DNA of 64,000 nt from NCBI GenBank assembly GCA_026392455.1, contig JAPLCB010000011.1, positions 291,664 through 355,663 of the forward strand. Reading direction: 5' to 3'. The DNA is from Propionibacteriales bacterium. GTDB lineage: Bacteria; Actinomycetota; Actinomycetes; Propionibacteriales; Nocardioidaceae. The notes beneath the pieces are model-generated. The model saw only the letters and a list, made by a program, of their open reading frames with translations. It had not been told where the DNA came from and made no database searches. The stretch's first letter is position 1. Every line of letters begins with the position of its first letter. Position numbers and translations under genes: made by a program. Positions 1 through 8,947 of this stretch are shown one piece after another.

Positions 1-1751
1 CGCTCGCCACCGGCGAGGACGGGTGGACCGCGCCGGCCTGGCGGTTCCGGCGCGGACGCCTGGTCCTGCAGCCCGGCACCTCCCCGGTCGGCCTGCGACT
101 GCCGCTGGGCTCGATCTCCTGGACCGACCCGGCCGAACCGGGCGAACCGTCGTACCTGGTCGCCGGCGAGCCCCTGGCCCCGGGCGTACCGCCGATCGAG
201 ATCGTGGCCGCCGAGGGCGCCCCGACCACCGCGCTGACCTTCGAGGGCCGCGACGGCTTCGTCCACGTGTTCCTGCCGCCGACCACCGTGCTGGAGGACT
301 ACGTCACCCTCCTCGGGGTGATCGAGAGGTCGGCCGCGACCCTGGCCCAGCCGATCGTGATCGAGGGCTACGGCCCGCCGCCCGACGCCCGCCTGGTCCA
401 GCTCGTCGTCACCCCGGACCCCGGCGTGATCGAGGTCAACGTGCAGCCGGTCTCGTCCTGGGCCGAGCAGCGCGAGGTCACCACCACGCTGTACGACCTG
501 GCTCGCCGTACCCGGCTCAGCACCGAGAAGTTCGACCTCGACGGCACCCACACCGGGACCGGCGGCGGCAACCACATCACCCTGGGCGGGGCCCAGCCCG
601 TCGACTCCCCGATGCTGCGCCGCCCCGACCTGCTGACCAGCATGATCGGCTACTGGCAGCGGCACCCGTCGCTGTCCTACCTCTTCTCCGGACGCTTCAT
701 CGGACCGACCAGCCAGGCGCCGCGGTTCGACGAGGGCCGTCCCGAAGCCGTGTACGAGATGGAGATCGCCTTCCGCGAGATCGCCCGGCTCGCCACCGAC
801 GAGGGCCGCCCCTGGCTCGTCGACCGCGCCCTGCGGCACCTGCTCACCGACCTGGTCGGCAACACCCACCGCGCGGAGTTCTGCATCGACAAGATGTACT
901 CGCCGGACTCCAGCCGCGGCCGGCTGGGACTCCTGGAGCTGCGCGGGTTCGAGATGCCGCCGCACCCGCAGATGGCCCTGGTCCAGGTCCTGCTGGTCAG
1001 GTCGTTGGTGGCGATGTTCTGGGAGCGCCCGCACACCGACCCGCTGGTCCGCTGGGGCACCGCCCTGCACGACGACTTCCTGCTCCCGCACGGGGCGACT
1101 GCGGACATCCGCCGGGTCGTCGGGGACCTGAACGCGCACGGCATCGAGTTCGAGGAGTCCTGGCTGGCACCGTTCACCGAGTTCCGGTTCCCCCGGATCG
1201 GGGTGGCGAAGGCCGGCGGTGTCGAGCTGGAGCTGCGGGCCGGGATCGAGCCGTGGTTGGTCCTGGGCGAGGAAGCCTCGGCCGGCGGGACCGCCCGGTA
1301 CGTCGACTCGTCACTCGAGCGGCTGCAGGTGTCCGCCCGTGGGTACGAGCCGGGACGGCACCTGATCACGTGCCAGGGTGTACCCGTGCCGATGACAGCC
1401 ACCGGAACCACGGGCGAGTACTACGCCGGGGTCCGCTACCGCGCGTGGCAGCCCTGGTCGGCCTTGCACCCCTCGATCGAGGTGCACGCCCCGCTGCACT
1501 TCGACGTCGTCGACCTGCACGCGGCGACGTCGCTGGGCGGTGCGACGTACCACGTCACGCACCCGGGAGGCCGCTCCTACGAGCAGCCGCCGGTGAACGC
1601 CCAGTCCGCCGAGGCGCGGCGCTCCAGCCGGTTCGAGGCCCGCGGCCACACCCCTGGACGCGTCGACGTCGGCGCCCTGCGCGAGGCAGCGCTGCGCACC
1701 TTCTCCGCGGAGTACCCGCACACGCTGGACCTGAGACGGTCGGGCCGATGA
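1..1751 (+). CDS. DUF2126 family protein, C-terminal part (5' end outside window)
   Basis: The reading frame is open from base 3 to the TGA at 1749-1751 with no start at the left edge, so about 583 C-terminal residues are present and the N-terminus lies upstream. Motifs such as GNHITLGG, SYLFSGRFIGPTSQAP and HRAEFCIDKMYSP fit the C-terminal half of the large DUF2126 proteins, which often carry an N-terminal transglutaminase fold. In mycobacteria a homologue sits beside ATP-grasp/alpha-E and transglutaminase genes, as here. The stop overlaps the next start as ATGA, so translation is probably coupled. Such clusters are predicted to make or modify peptides; the substrate is unknown. An internal ATG at about 204 is not the true start, because the upstream codons continue the family sequence. 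Confidence 0.88.
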   Translation, partial: LATGEDGWTAPAWRFRRGRLVLQPGTSPVGLRLPLGSISWTDPAEPGEPSYLVAGEPLAPGVPPIEIVAAEGAPTTALTFEGRDGFVHVFLPPTTVLEDYVTLLGVIERSAATLAQPIVIEGYGPPPDARLVQLVVTPDPGVIEVNVQPVSSWAEQREVTTTLYDLARRTRLSTEKFDLDGTHTGTGGGNHITLGGAQPVDSPMLRRPDLLTSMIGYWQRHPSLSYLFSGRFIGPTSQAPRFDEGRPEAVYEMEIAFREIARLATDEGRPWLVDRALRHLLTDLVGNTHRAEFCIDKMYSPDSSRGRLGLLELRGFEMPPHPQMALVQVLLVRSLVAMFWERPHTDPLVRWGTALHDDFLLPHGATADIRRVVGDLNAHGIEFEESWLAPFTEFRFPRIGVAKAGGVELELRAGIEPWLVLGEEASAGGTARYVDSSLERLQVSARGYEPGRHLITCQGVPVPMTATGTTGEYYAGVRYRAWQPWSALHPSIEVHAPLHFDVVDLHAATSLGGATYHVTHPGGRSYEQPPVNAQSAEARRSSRFEARGHTPGRVDVGALREAALRTFSAEYPHTLDLRRSGR

Positions 1752-4219
1752 CGGTTCTGCGGGACTACGCGGCCAACCTCAGCCAGCCCACGCTGACCGG
1801 CACGGAGCTCCGCTACGACGAGGTCGTCGCCCCGGACGGCACCCTGCGGGGCAGCTGGAAGGGACTGGCCGACCTCGCCGTCCGACTCACCGGGACCGAC
1901 CTGGCCCGGCTCGAGGACGAGATCCGCCAGCAGCTGAACAACGACGGCGTGACCTACGTCCGGAAGGACAGCGAAACCGGCGCTCTGCCGAATTCGTGGC
2001 AGCTCGACCCGGTCCCGCTGGTGATCAGCGCCGCCGAGTGGGGTCCCCTCGAGGTCGGACTGGCCCAACGTGCCGAGCTCCTGAACGCGATCCTGGTCGA
2101 CCTCTACGGCCCGCAGCGCCTGCTGCGCGACGGGGTGCTGCCGCCCGAGGTGGTCTTCGGGCACTCCGGTTTCGTCCGGACGATGGCCCGCGCCGGACTG
2201 ACCGACTCCCAGCCGCTGGTGATCGCCGCCGCCGATCTGGGTCGCTCCCGCGACGGCACTTGGACGGTGATCTCCGACCGCGCCCAGGCCCCGTCCGGGA
2301 TCGGCTACGCCCTGGAGAACCGGCGGGTGATCTCCCAGGTCCTGCCCGAGCTCTACCGCGAGGCCGGCCTGCACCGCGTCCGACCGTTCCTGGACGCGTT
2401 CCGCTCGGCCCTGATGCAGGCCGCCGACATCGAGGTCCTCGACCCCCGGATCGTGGTGCTCTCCCCGGGCACGCACTCGGAGACCTCCTACGACCAGGCC
2501 AACGTGGCCGCGAGCCTCGGCTTCCCGCTGGTCCGCGGATCGGACCTGATGGTCCGCCAGGGTCGGGTCTACCTGCGCGAGTACGCCGGCGGGATGGAGC
2601 AGGTGCACGTGATCCTGCGCCGGGTGGACGCCTCCTGGAGCGACCCGTTGGAGCTGCGGGCCGACTCCCAGCTCGGCGTACCGGGGCTGTCGGAAGCCGT
2701 CCGGCGCGGCACCGTCCGGATCGTCAACGGCCTGGGCGCCGGCGTCCTGGAGAACCCGGGACTGCTGCCGTTCCTGCCGGCCGCCAGCGAGGCCCTGCTC
2801 GGTGAGTCCCTGCGCCTGGACTCGGTCCGCACCTGGTGGTGCGGCGACCCCGAGGGACTCCAGACCGTGCTGGCCAACCTCGACCAGCTCACCGTGCGCA
2901 GCATCGATCAGCCCGACCTCCCCAGCGACCTCGACGCTCTGCGGCGCAGCATCCAGCAGACCCCGCACCGCTACATCGGCCAGGAGCGGCTCGCGCTCTC
3001 CCAGGCACCGGCCTTCGCCGGCGGGACGCTGGAGCCCCAGCAGCTCACCCTGCGCACGTTCACCTTGCGCTCCGGCTCGGCGTACCGGCCGATGGTGGGC
3101 GGGCTCGCCTCGACCTACGGGACCGGCGCGACCGCTGACCGCACGTCCAGCAAGGACGTCTGGGTCCTCAAGGCCAACCCCGAGGAAGCCGACCTCGAAC
3201 GCGCCGAGGTACTCGCACTGGCATCGATGCAGGCCAGGCCTGCGGTGGTGCCGCGCGCGCTGGACGACCTCTACTGGTTCGGCCGCTACACCGCCCGCAC
3301 CGAGGACACCCTGCGGTTGCTGCTGGCCGCGCACACCCTCAGCGAGGACTTCCAGAGCCGGCCCCAGTCGGCGGGCGGCAAGGCCAGTGCCGTGATGCTG
3401 ACTGCTCTCGGCGGGCTCACCGGTGCGCCGGTCGGGGGTGACGAGATCGACCGTCAGCTCCGCGCGATCCTGCTCAACGCCCAGCAGCCCGGGTCGGTCG
3501 CCCAGTCGGTGGCAGCCCTGCGCGAGTGCGCCCAGAGTGTCCGCGACCAGCTCTCCCTGGACGTCTGGAAGGCCTTCAGCGCCTTCGATCGCGCTTCCTG
3601 GGAACTGGTCCGGCACCAGCACAGCTACCAGGTCTCCGAGAGCGCCGGCCGGATGCTGAACGCGACCCTCGCCCTGCACGGCGTCACCTCGAACATGATG
3701 CGCGACGAGGGCTGGCGGATGATCCGGATCGGCGGCTGGATCGAACGAGCCCTGCAGGTCGCCCGGCTGCTGCGCCTGGGGATCGTCCGGCACGGTCTCG
3801 ACGTCGACCGGATGGTGCTGAACCAGGCCCTGCTCGCCGCCGACAGCGCCGTCACCCACCAACGCCGGTACCGCGGTTACGTCCGCCCCCGTACCGTGCT
3901 GGACCTGCTGCTGCTGGACCCGGAGAACCCGCGGTCGGTGCTGTTCGCCCTCACCGAGCTCCGTCGGCACCTGGGTGACCTGAAGGCCTCGACCGGGTCG
4001 ACCCGGCCCGAGCGGCTGCTCGACGACCTGATCGAGGAGTGCACGGCCGTCGACCTCACCACGATGGTCGCCCTGGACGGCGAGAGCAGGCCGCACCTGG
4101 CCAAGCACCTGGACTCGCTCAGCCGCGGGCTGGTCAGGCTCGCCGACGCGATCCCCGCGCAGCACTTCGAGACCGGCCCGCAGATGCGGCCGCTCGGCCT
4201 GATGGCAGGGCCGTCGTGA
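1748..4219 (+). CDS. circularly permuted ATP-grasp + alpha-E domain fusion protein
   Basis: A protein of 823 residues starting at the ATG that overlaps the preceding stop. Residues about 60-440 form a circularly permuted type 2 ATP-grasp module (NNDGVTYV near the start, later LSPGTHSETSYDQ and MVRQGRVYLR). From about residue 500 an alpha-E helical domain begins with the typical YWFGRYTARTEDTLRLL. In many genomes the two halves are separate genes; here they are fused. Family knowledge predicts an ATP-dependent amide or peptide ligase working with the neighbouring transglutaminase and peptidase. The same frame is open upstream through the DUF2126 gene, but that part does not look like protein, and the overlap ATG is the credible start. 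The stop overlaps the next GTG start (GTGA). Confidence 0.9.
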   Translation: MTVLRDYAANLSQPTLTGTELRYDEVVAPDGTLRGSWKGLADLAVRLTGTDLARLEDEIRQQLNNDGVTYVRKDSETGALPNSWQLDPVPLVISAAEWGPLEVGLAQRAELLNAILVDLYGPQRLLRDGVLPPEVVFGHSGFVRTMARAGLTDSQPLVIAAADLGRSRDGTWTVISDRAQAPSGIGYALENRRVISQVLPELYREAGLHRVRPFLDAFRSALMQAADIEVLDPRIVVLSPGTHSETSYDQANVAASLGFPLVRGSDLMVRQGRVYLREYAGGMEQVHVILRRVDASWSDPLELRADSQLGVPGLSEAVRRGTVRIVNGLGAGVLENPGLLPFLPAASEALLGESLRLDSVRTWWCGDPEGLQTVLANLDQLTVRSIDQPDLPSDLDALRRSIQQTPHRYIGQERLALSQAPAFAGGTLEPQQLTLRTFTLRSGSAYRPMVGGLASTYGTGATADRTSSKDVWVLKANPEEADLERAEVLALASMQARPAVVPRALDDLYWFGRYTARTEDTLRLLLAAHTLSEDFQSRPQSAGGKASAVMLTALGGLTGAPVGGDEIDRQLRAILLNAQQPGSVAQSVAALRECAQSVRDQLSLDVWKAFSAFDRASWELVRHQHSYQVSESAGRMLNATLALHGVTSNMMRDEGWRMIRIGGWIERALQVARLLRLGIVRHGLDVDRMVLNQALLAADSAVTHQRRYRGYVRPRTVLDLLLLDPENPRSVLFALTELRRHLGDLKASTGSTRPERLLDDLIEECTAVDLTTMVALDGESRPHLAKHLDSLSRGLVRLADAIPAQHFETGPQMRPLGLMAGPS

Positions 4220-5094
4220 AGTACCACGTCTGGCACCGGACCACCTACACCTACGACGAGCCGGTGACCAACAGCCTCGGCGTCGGGCACCTGACCCCAC
4301 GGGCACTCCCGTGGCAGTACGTCTCCAGCCCGGAGGTCACCATCGAGCCGGTCCCGGGCGACCTCACCCACGAGATCGACTTCTACGGCAACCACGCGAC
4401 CTACTTCCAGGTGACCGCACCGCACACCGAGCTCCGGGTCACCTCCAAGGCCGACGTCGAGGTCCTGGTCCCGGCGTACGACGACAGCGCCCTCGCAGCG
4501 CCCTGGGAGACGGCCGACCCGACCCGGCGGCGCGAGGTCCGCGACGCCTGGCAGGCCGTGGACTTCGCGCTGGAGTCGAGCAAGATCAGGCACACCGAGC
4601 AGGCCCACGAGTACGGGGCGGTCTCGCTGCAGCCCGGTCGCCCGATCGGTGAGGCGGTCACCGACCTGATGCACCGGATCTACACCGACTTCACCTACGA
4701 GGTCGGCGCCACCACCGTCACCTCGACCGTCGACGACGTGCTCTCCAAGCGGGCCGGGGTCTGCCAGGACTTCGCGCACCTCACGATCGCCTGCCTGCGT
4801 ACCCACGGGCTCGCCGCGCGCTACGTCAGCGGGTACCTGGCCACCACGCCACCGCCGGGGCGCGAACGCATCGTCGGCGCGGACGCCTCGCATGCTTGGG
4901 TCGCGGTCTGGGTACCAGGCACCGAGAACTGGCTCGCGGTCGACCCGACGAACGACCAATGGGTCAACGACCGCTACATCACCGCAGCGTGGGGACGCGA
5001 CTACGGTGACGTGCCGCCGCTGAAGGGTGTCATCTTCTCCGACGCCAAGAAGTCGACGCTCAAGGTTGAGGTCGATGTCGCACCGACCCCCTGA
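4216..5094 (+). CDS. transglutaminase-like cysteine protease family protein
   Basis: A protein of 292 residues. It begins with the Bact_transglu_N beta-sandwich (VKYHVWHRTTYTYDEPV) and continues into a transglutaminase core. The catalytic triad is visible: Cys in GVCQDFAHL (about residue 183), His in DASHAWV (about 226) and Asp in AVDPTND (about 243). The GTG at 4216 is chosen because the N-terminal domain starts exactly there and it overlaps the upstream stop; upstream codons in this frame do not resemble protein. The product may cleave or transfer amide bonds made by the ATP-grasp partner. No signal peptide is seen, so it probably acts in the cytoplasm. Confidence 0.9.
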   Translation: MKYHVWHRTTYTYDEPVTNSLGVGHLTPRALPWQYVSSPEVTIEPVPGDLTHEIDFYGNHATYFQVTAPHTELRVTSKADVEVLVPAYDDSALAAPWETADPTRRREVRDAWQAVDFALESSKIRHTEQAHEYGAVSLQPGRPIGEAVTDLMHRIYTDFTYEVGATTVTSTVDDVLSKRAGVCQDFAHLTIACLRTHGLAARYVSGYLATTPPPGRERIVGADASHAWVAVWVPGTENWLAVDPTNDQWVNDRYITAAWGRDYGDVPPLKGVIFSDAKKSTLKVEVDVAPTP

Positions 5095-5122
5095 TCACTG
5101 ACCCGGAATCGAGCTTCCCGCC

Positions 5123-6127
5123 ATGAAGGCGTACACGTGTCGCGTCTGCAACAGTCCGCTCTACTTCGAGAACTCCCTGTGCGTCTCGTGCAAGACCGGT
5201 CTGGGCTACTCCCGCGGTGAGCGAGCCATCGTGCCCGTCGACCGCAAGGGCCGGTACGTCGACCAGGCCGGGCTGATCTGGTGGGTGTGCAAGAACCTGA
5301 ACCTGTCCGGCTGCACCTGGCTCACCGAGATCAAGGGCGACGCCTGCTTCTCCTGCGAGCTGACCCGGACCCGTCCGGCCGACAGCGACCTGGCCGGGCT
5401 GGCTGCGTTCCACCAGGCCGAGTCGGCCAAGCGTCACCTGATCGCCGAGCTGGACCTGCGCGGACTCCCGCTGGTCAGCAAGGCCAGCCCCGGCAAGGGG
5501 GGCGACCCGGTCAACGGGCTGGCCTTCGACCTCCTGAACGGGGAGAAGGAGAAGGTCATCATCGGCCACGACGAAGGCGTCATCACCATCGACGTCGCCG
5601 AGACCGATGACGCCCTGCGCGAGAAGGTACGGGTGCGCCTGGACGAGCCGTACCGGACCATGCTCGGTCACTTCCGGCACGAGGTCGGGCACTACTACGA
5701 GTGGCAGCTGGTCCGCGGCGACCTGATCGACGAGTGCCGGTCGCTCTTCGGCGACGAGAGCGCGTCGTACGAGGACGCCATCGACCGGCACTACTCCGAA
5801 GGCCCCCCGAAGGGCTGGCGGAAGAGCTACATCTCGACGTACGCGACGATGCACCCGTTCGAGGACTTCGCCGAGACCTTCGCCCACTACCTGCACATCC
5901 GCGACACCATCGAGACCGCCAACGCCTTCGGCCTGACCAAGGTCGACCCGGCCGCGTTCTCGGTCTTCCGCGACCTGGTCTTCGGCGTCTGGGTGCCGCT
6001 GTCGGCCGCACTGAACCAGATCAACCGGAGCATGGGCCGCAACGACCTCTACCCGTTCGTCATCCCGGAACCGGTGCTGGACAAGCTGGAGTTCGTCTCG
6101 AAGCTGGTCGACCGCGCCGCCCGTTGA
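5123..6127 (+). CDS. zinc-ribbon putative zinc metallopeptidase
   Basis: A protein of 334 residues. The N-terminus has a zinc ribbon (Cys6, Cys9, Cys20, Cys23), and a second Cys pair follows in DACFSCEL. The catalytic HEVGH motif (about residues 187-191, in FRHEVGHYYEW) and the downstream HPFEDFAETFAHY, which can supply the third metal ligand, fit the bacterial putative zinc-binding metallopeptidase family. M. tuberculosis has a comparable neighbourhood (Rv2566-Rv2569c) combining this peptidase with DUF2126, ATP-grasp/alpha-E and transglutaminase genes. It starts 28 bases after the transglutaminase stop and is probably in the same operon. Its stop codon lies inside the left arm of the following hairpin. 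Confidence 0.85.
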   Translation: MKAYTCRVCNSPLYFENSLCVSCKTGLGYSRGERAIVPVDRKGRYVDQAGLIWWVCKNLNLSGCTWLTEIKGDACFSCELTRTRPADSDLAGLAAFHQAESAKRHLIAELDLRGLPLVSKASPGKGGDPVNGLAFDLLNGEKEKVIIGHDEGVITIDVAETDDALREKVRVRLDEPYRTMLGHFRHEVGHYYEWQLVRGDLIDECRSLFGDESASYEDAIDRHYSEGPPKGWRKSYISTYATMHPFEDFAETFAHYLHIRDTIETANAFGLTKVDPAAFSVFRDLVFGVWVPLSAALNQINRSMGRNDLYPFVIPEPVLDKLEFVSKLVDRAAR

Positions 6128-6186
6128 GAAGGGCCTGGCGCGCGGTTCAGTAGGGCCTTGAGACGGCGCGTCAGGCCCTTCTCAAC
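6123..6186. repeat. long hairpin between convergent genes; member of AGTAGGGCCT repeat family
   Basis: Arms at 6123-6143 and 6166-6186 pair over 21 positions, 20 Watson-Crick plus one G-T (6138/6171), around a 22-base loop. The loop carries a second copy of the core AGTAGGGCCT (6150-6158 region). The left arm covers the stop of the peptidase gene, and the right arm ends 2 bases before the MMPL stop. It probably acts as a bidirectional U-tract-less terminator. The same core words return at 45210-45339, so it is also a dispersed repeat. Confidence 0.75.
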
Positions 6187-6188
6187 GG

Positions 6189-8303
6189 TCAGTCGCGGAG
6201 GCCGAACCGGGCGTGCAACCGCCGGAGCGGACCGGGGGCCCACCAGTTCGCCTCGCCGAGCAACCGCATCAGCGACGGCACCAGCAGGGCCCGTACGACG
6301 GTCGCGTCGATGATCACGCCGAGTGCCATCCCGACCGCGATCTGCTTCATGAAGAAGACCGGGCTGACCGCGAACGCGGCGAAGACGACCGCGATCATGA
6401 CCGCCGCGGCGCTGATGATCCGGCCCGTCCTCGCGACGCCGTGGGCGACGGCGTCGGAGTTGCTCATCCCGCTGTCCCGCAGCTCCTTGACCCGGGCCAT
6501 CACCAGGACCGCGTAGTCGGTGGCCAACGCGAACGCGACGGCGAACAGGAAGACCAGGCTGGTCAGCTCGACCGCGTACGGCCCCGGGTAGTCGAGCAGA
6601 CCGACCAGGAACTTCTTCTCGAAGACGATCACCAGGATGCCAAGGGAGGCGGCCAGGGTCATCGTGTTCATCAGCAACGTCTTCAGCGGCAGCAGCACCG
6701 ACCCGGTGAGCAGGAACAGCAGCACGACCGTCAGGGCGACGATCAGCCCGAGGGCCAGGGGCGCGTTGTCGACCAGGCTGGTCTTCTCGTCGACGAAGCC
6801 CGCGGTGTTCCCGGAGACCAGGACCTGCCCGCCCGGCGGATCCGGGAGTGCGCGGATGTCCTTCAGCGCCTGCTGGGATTCTTCCGACAGAGCGGGGCCC
6901 ACGAACGCGACCGTGGTGTAGGCGACGGCGGGGCCGGCACGGTCGAAGCCGACGACGCTGGCCGGGTCCACCCCACCGACCGAACGGACCTGGTCCAGCA
7001 GCGTCGCCAGCGCGCCGTCGGACGTGGCCCCGTCGACGGTCAGCGAGACACCTTCGGTGACCGCGCGGCTGTAGTGGCCCTCGAGGTAGCGGTTGACCTC
7101 GTAGGACTGCTGGCCGGGCGGGACTGCCTCGGCGCTCGGTCCGGTGAAGTGGGTCGCCACCAGCGGGGCGGCCAGCGCGAGCAGCACGACGGTGGTCGAC
7201 ACGGCGACGGCCACCGGCCGCTTCATCACCGCCCGGGCCAGGGTGAGCCACCGCGTCGAGGTAGCGGCCAGGTCGGCACCGGCCGGCCCGCGCCGGATCG
7301 AGAGCGCGTCGACCCGAGGCCCGAGGACGGCCAGCAACGACGGGGCCACGAACAGTGCCATCACCGCGGACAGCACCCCGACGAGGGTCCCGGCGGCGCC
7401 CACGGAGTAGAGGAAGCGCTGCGGCATCACGCACAGGGCCGCCATCGCCCCGGCCACGGTGAGGCCGGAGAAGAGCGCCGTCCGGCCAGCGGTCAGCACC
7501 ATCCGACGGTGGGCCTCGAAGGTGAACCCGTCGCGGGCGGTCTCCTCCCGGTGGCGCGAGACCAGCAGCAGCGCGTAGTCGACGGCGAGGCCGAGGCTGA
7601 GCGCGGTGCCGATGTTGAGCGCGAACAGCGACGTGTCGACGTACGCCGCCATGATCCGCAGCGCGAGCAGGGTGCCGACGATCGAGAGCGCACCGATGAC
7701 CAGCGGGATGGCTGCGGCGACGACACCCCGGAAGACCAGGAGCAGCAGGACCGCCAGCAGTGGGAACGCGATCAGCTCGGCGTTCGTCAGGTCCTTGCGG
7801 GTCTGGTCGTTGACCTCGTTGAAGCCGGGGGCGTAGCCGCCGTAGCCGACGTCGAGGAGGTCCGAGGTCACGTTCTCCCGGACCGAGTCGTCGGCAAGAC
7901 CGCCCTTGTCCTCGATGTCGTTGGTGGTGAGCCGGGCAGCCAGGGCCAGGGAGCGCTGGTCGGCCGCAGGCACGCTCGTGACGTTCCCGATGTAGTCGGA
8001 CCTGCTGAGCTCGTCGGTGAGCCGGCGTACCTCTGCGGCGACCAGGGGGTCGGTGCTGTCGAGGACACCGCCGTCCTTGGCGCGGAGCAGCACCACCAGC
8101 CCCGGCTGGGCGGAGAACCCGAGGGCGTCGGAGAGGACGTCACCGGCGATCTCGCTCTCGGAGTCCGGGTCGGTGAAGCCGGCGGCCTTGAGGTGGTGCT
8201 CGACGTCGTGACCGAAGAACCCCGCGAACGCCGCGAAGAGCAGGGCCCCCGCGAGGATCTTGCGGGGGTGGTTCCAGGTGAGGTTCGCGATCCGCTCCAG
8301 CAT
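6189..8303 (-). CDS. MMPL/RND family transporter
   Basis: A 704-residue membrane protein with the MMPL layout: an N-terminal membrane segment, a large extracytoplasmic loop, a bundle around residues 170-370 (ALSLGLAVDYALLLVSRHREE), a second loop, and a C-terminal bundle with FALATDYAVLVMARVKE. The two G/A-x-x-x-DYA-hLhh-R motifs are the RND proton-relay segments. Members export lipids or drugs; the substrate cannot be read from sequence. It is divergent from an HxlR-type regulator 58 bases away, which is the usual arrangement for a locally regulated exporter. Confidence 0.9.
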   Translation of the reverse strand: MLERIANLTWNHPRKILAGALLFAAFAGFFGHDVEHHLKAAGFTDPDSESEIAGDVLSDALGFSAQPGLVVLLRAKDGGVLDSTDPLVAAEVRRLTDELSRSDYIGNVTSVPAADQRSLALAARLTTNDIEDKGGLADDSVRENVTSDLLDVGYGGYAPGFNEVNDQTRKDLTNAELIAFPLLAVLLLLVFRGVVAAAIPLVIGALSIVGTLLALRIMAAYVDTSLFALNIGTALSLGLAVDYALLLVSRHREETARDGFTFEAHRRMVLTAGRTALFSGLTVAGAMAALCVMPQRFLYSVGAAGTLVGVLSAVMALFVAPSLLAVLGPRVDALSIRRGPAGADLAATSTRWLTLARAVMKRPVAVAVSTTVVLLALAAPLVATHFTGPSAEAVPPGQQSYEVNRYLEGHYSRAVTEGVSLTVDGATSDGALATLLDQVRSVGGVDPASVVGFDRAGPAVAYTTVAFVGPALSEESQQALKDIRALPDPPGGQVLVSGNTAGFVDEKTSLVDNAPLALGLIVALTVVLLFLLTGSVLLPLKTLLMNTMTLAASLGILVIVFEKKFLVGLLDYPGPYAVELTSLVFLFAVAFALATDYAVLVMARVKELRDSGMSNSDAVAHGVARTGRIISAAAVMIAVVFAAFAVSPVFFMKQIAVGMALGVIIDATVVRALLVPSLMRLLGEANWWAPGPLRRLHARFGLRD

Positions 8304-8323
8304 GGGAGGACGTTAACAGCGTC

Positions 8324-8361
8324 AGTTTCTTTTGGGAACTCACTGGCCTAGACTGTGGCGC
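8324..8361. promoter_or_regulatory. divergent promoter/operator between MMPL and HxlR genes
   Basis: AGTTTC (8324-8329) and GGAACT (8335-8340) form an imperfect inverted repeat (5 of 6 pairs) with a 5-base spacer, a plausible HxlR operator. TAGACT at 8349-8354 resembles a -10 box about 7 bases before the ATG at 8362, suggesting a leaderless transcript. Inferred from position and pattern only. Confidence 0.4.
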
Positions 8362-8868
8362 ATGCAACGTTCGTCCTTCGGAGAGCAGTCGTGCTCGGTC
8401 GCCCGGACCCTCGACGTCATCGGCGACCGCTGGACCCCGTTGGTGCTGCGCGACATCGCCATCGGCATCTCCCGCTTCGACGCGATCCAGCGCGACCTGG
8501 GCCTGTCCCGGAAGGTACTGACCCAACGGCTGGAGACGCTCGTGGAGCACGAGGTCGTCGTCCGGGTCGCCTACCAGGACAACCCGCCGCGCTACGACTA
8601 CCGGCTCACCGAGAAGGGCAACGACTTGGCGATGGTGCTGCTCGCGATGCAGCAGTTCGGCGACAAGTGGGCGTTCGGCGGTCAGGCCCCGATCACCTGG
8701 AAGCACCTCGCCTGCGACCAGGTCACTGCTCCGGTCGCGTGCTGCGACCAGTGCGGCGAGCAGGTCCGACCGGGCGACGCGATCCCGCTGCGCGGCCCGG
8801 GCTTCGACGAGCAGGCCTCCCCGGTCGTCGGCGAGGCACTCGACCAGATCGCTGTCGCCTTCTCCTGA
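8362..8868 (+). CDS. HxlR family winged-helix transcriptional regulator
   Basis: A protein of 168 residues. The N-terminus has the HxlR signature CSVARTLDVIGDRWTPLVLRD followed by the winged helix (FDAIQRDLGLSRKVLTQRL, then the wing in PPRYDYRLTEKG). The C-terminal extension carries CCDQCGE, an extra cysteine pair that may bind metal or sense redox. ATG 8362 is preferred over an in-frame ATG at 8332, because the HxlR domain begins here and a -10-like box lies between. It probably represses itself and the divergent MMPL exporter. Confidence 0.87.
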   Translation: MQRSSFGEQSCSVARTLDVIGDRWTPLVLRDIAIGISRFDAIQRDLGLSRKVLTQRLETLVEHEVVVRVAYQDNPPRYDYRLTEKGNDLAMVLLAMQQFGDKWAFGGQAPITWKHLACDQVTAPVACCDQCGEQVRPGDAIPLRGPGFDEQASPVVGEALDQIAVAFS

Positions 8869-8869
8869 G

Positions 8870-8944
8870 CGGGCGCAAATGTCCCGCGTCGCGAGACATC
8901 TGAGCCCGGTCGGCGACATTTTCTGGGACATCTGCGCCCGGTCG
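8870..8944. repeat. compound palindrome between convergent genes
   Basis: Arms 8870-8885 and 8925-8940 are inverted repeats (15 of 16). Inside, 8893-8912 is a direct copy of 8925-8944 (18 of 20). One core (GACATCTGNGCCCGGTCG) is thus present twice directly and once inverted in 75 bases. The element fills the whole gap between the HxlR and dnaE2 stops and can fold in more than one way. Termination for both genes is the simplest role. Confidence 0.6.
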
Positions 8945-8947
8945 CGG

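Noticed and set aside
23..1747. In-frame extension upstream of the ATP-grasp/alpha-E gene
   Set aside because: The +2 frame is open but Arg/Pro-rich nonsense over the DUF2126 gene; the ATGA overlap start at 1748 is the true one.
1577..4306. 909-codon open frame on the minus strand
   Set aside because: It is antisense to the DUF2126, ATP-grasp/alpha-E and transglutaminase genes, which show clear family motifs; its own composition is Gly/Gln/Arg/Val-rich without motifs, as expected for antisense of high-GC genes.
6213..8351. 712-codon open frame on the plus strand
   Set aside because: Antisense to the MMPL transporter; the product is charged and low in complexity and has no membrane segments or motifs.
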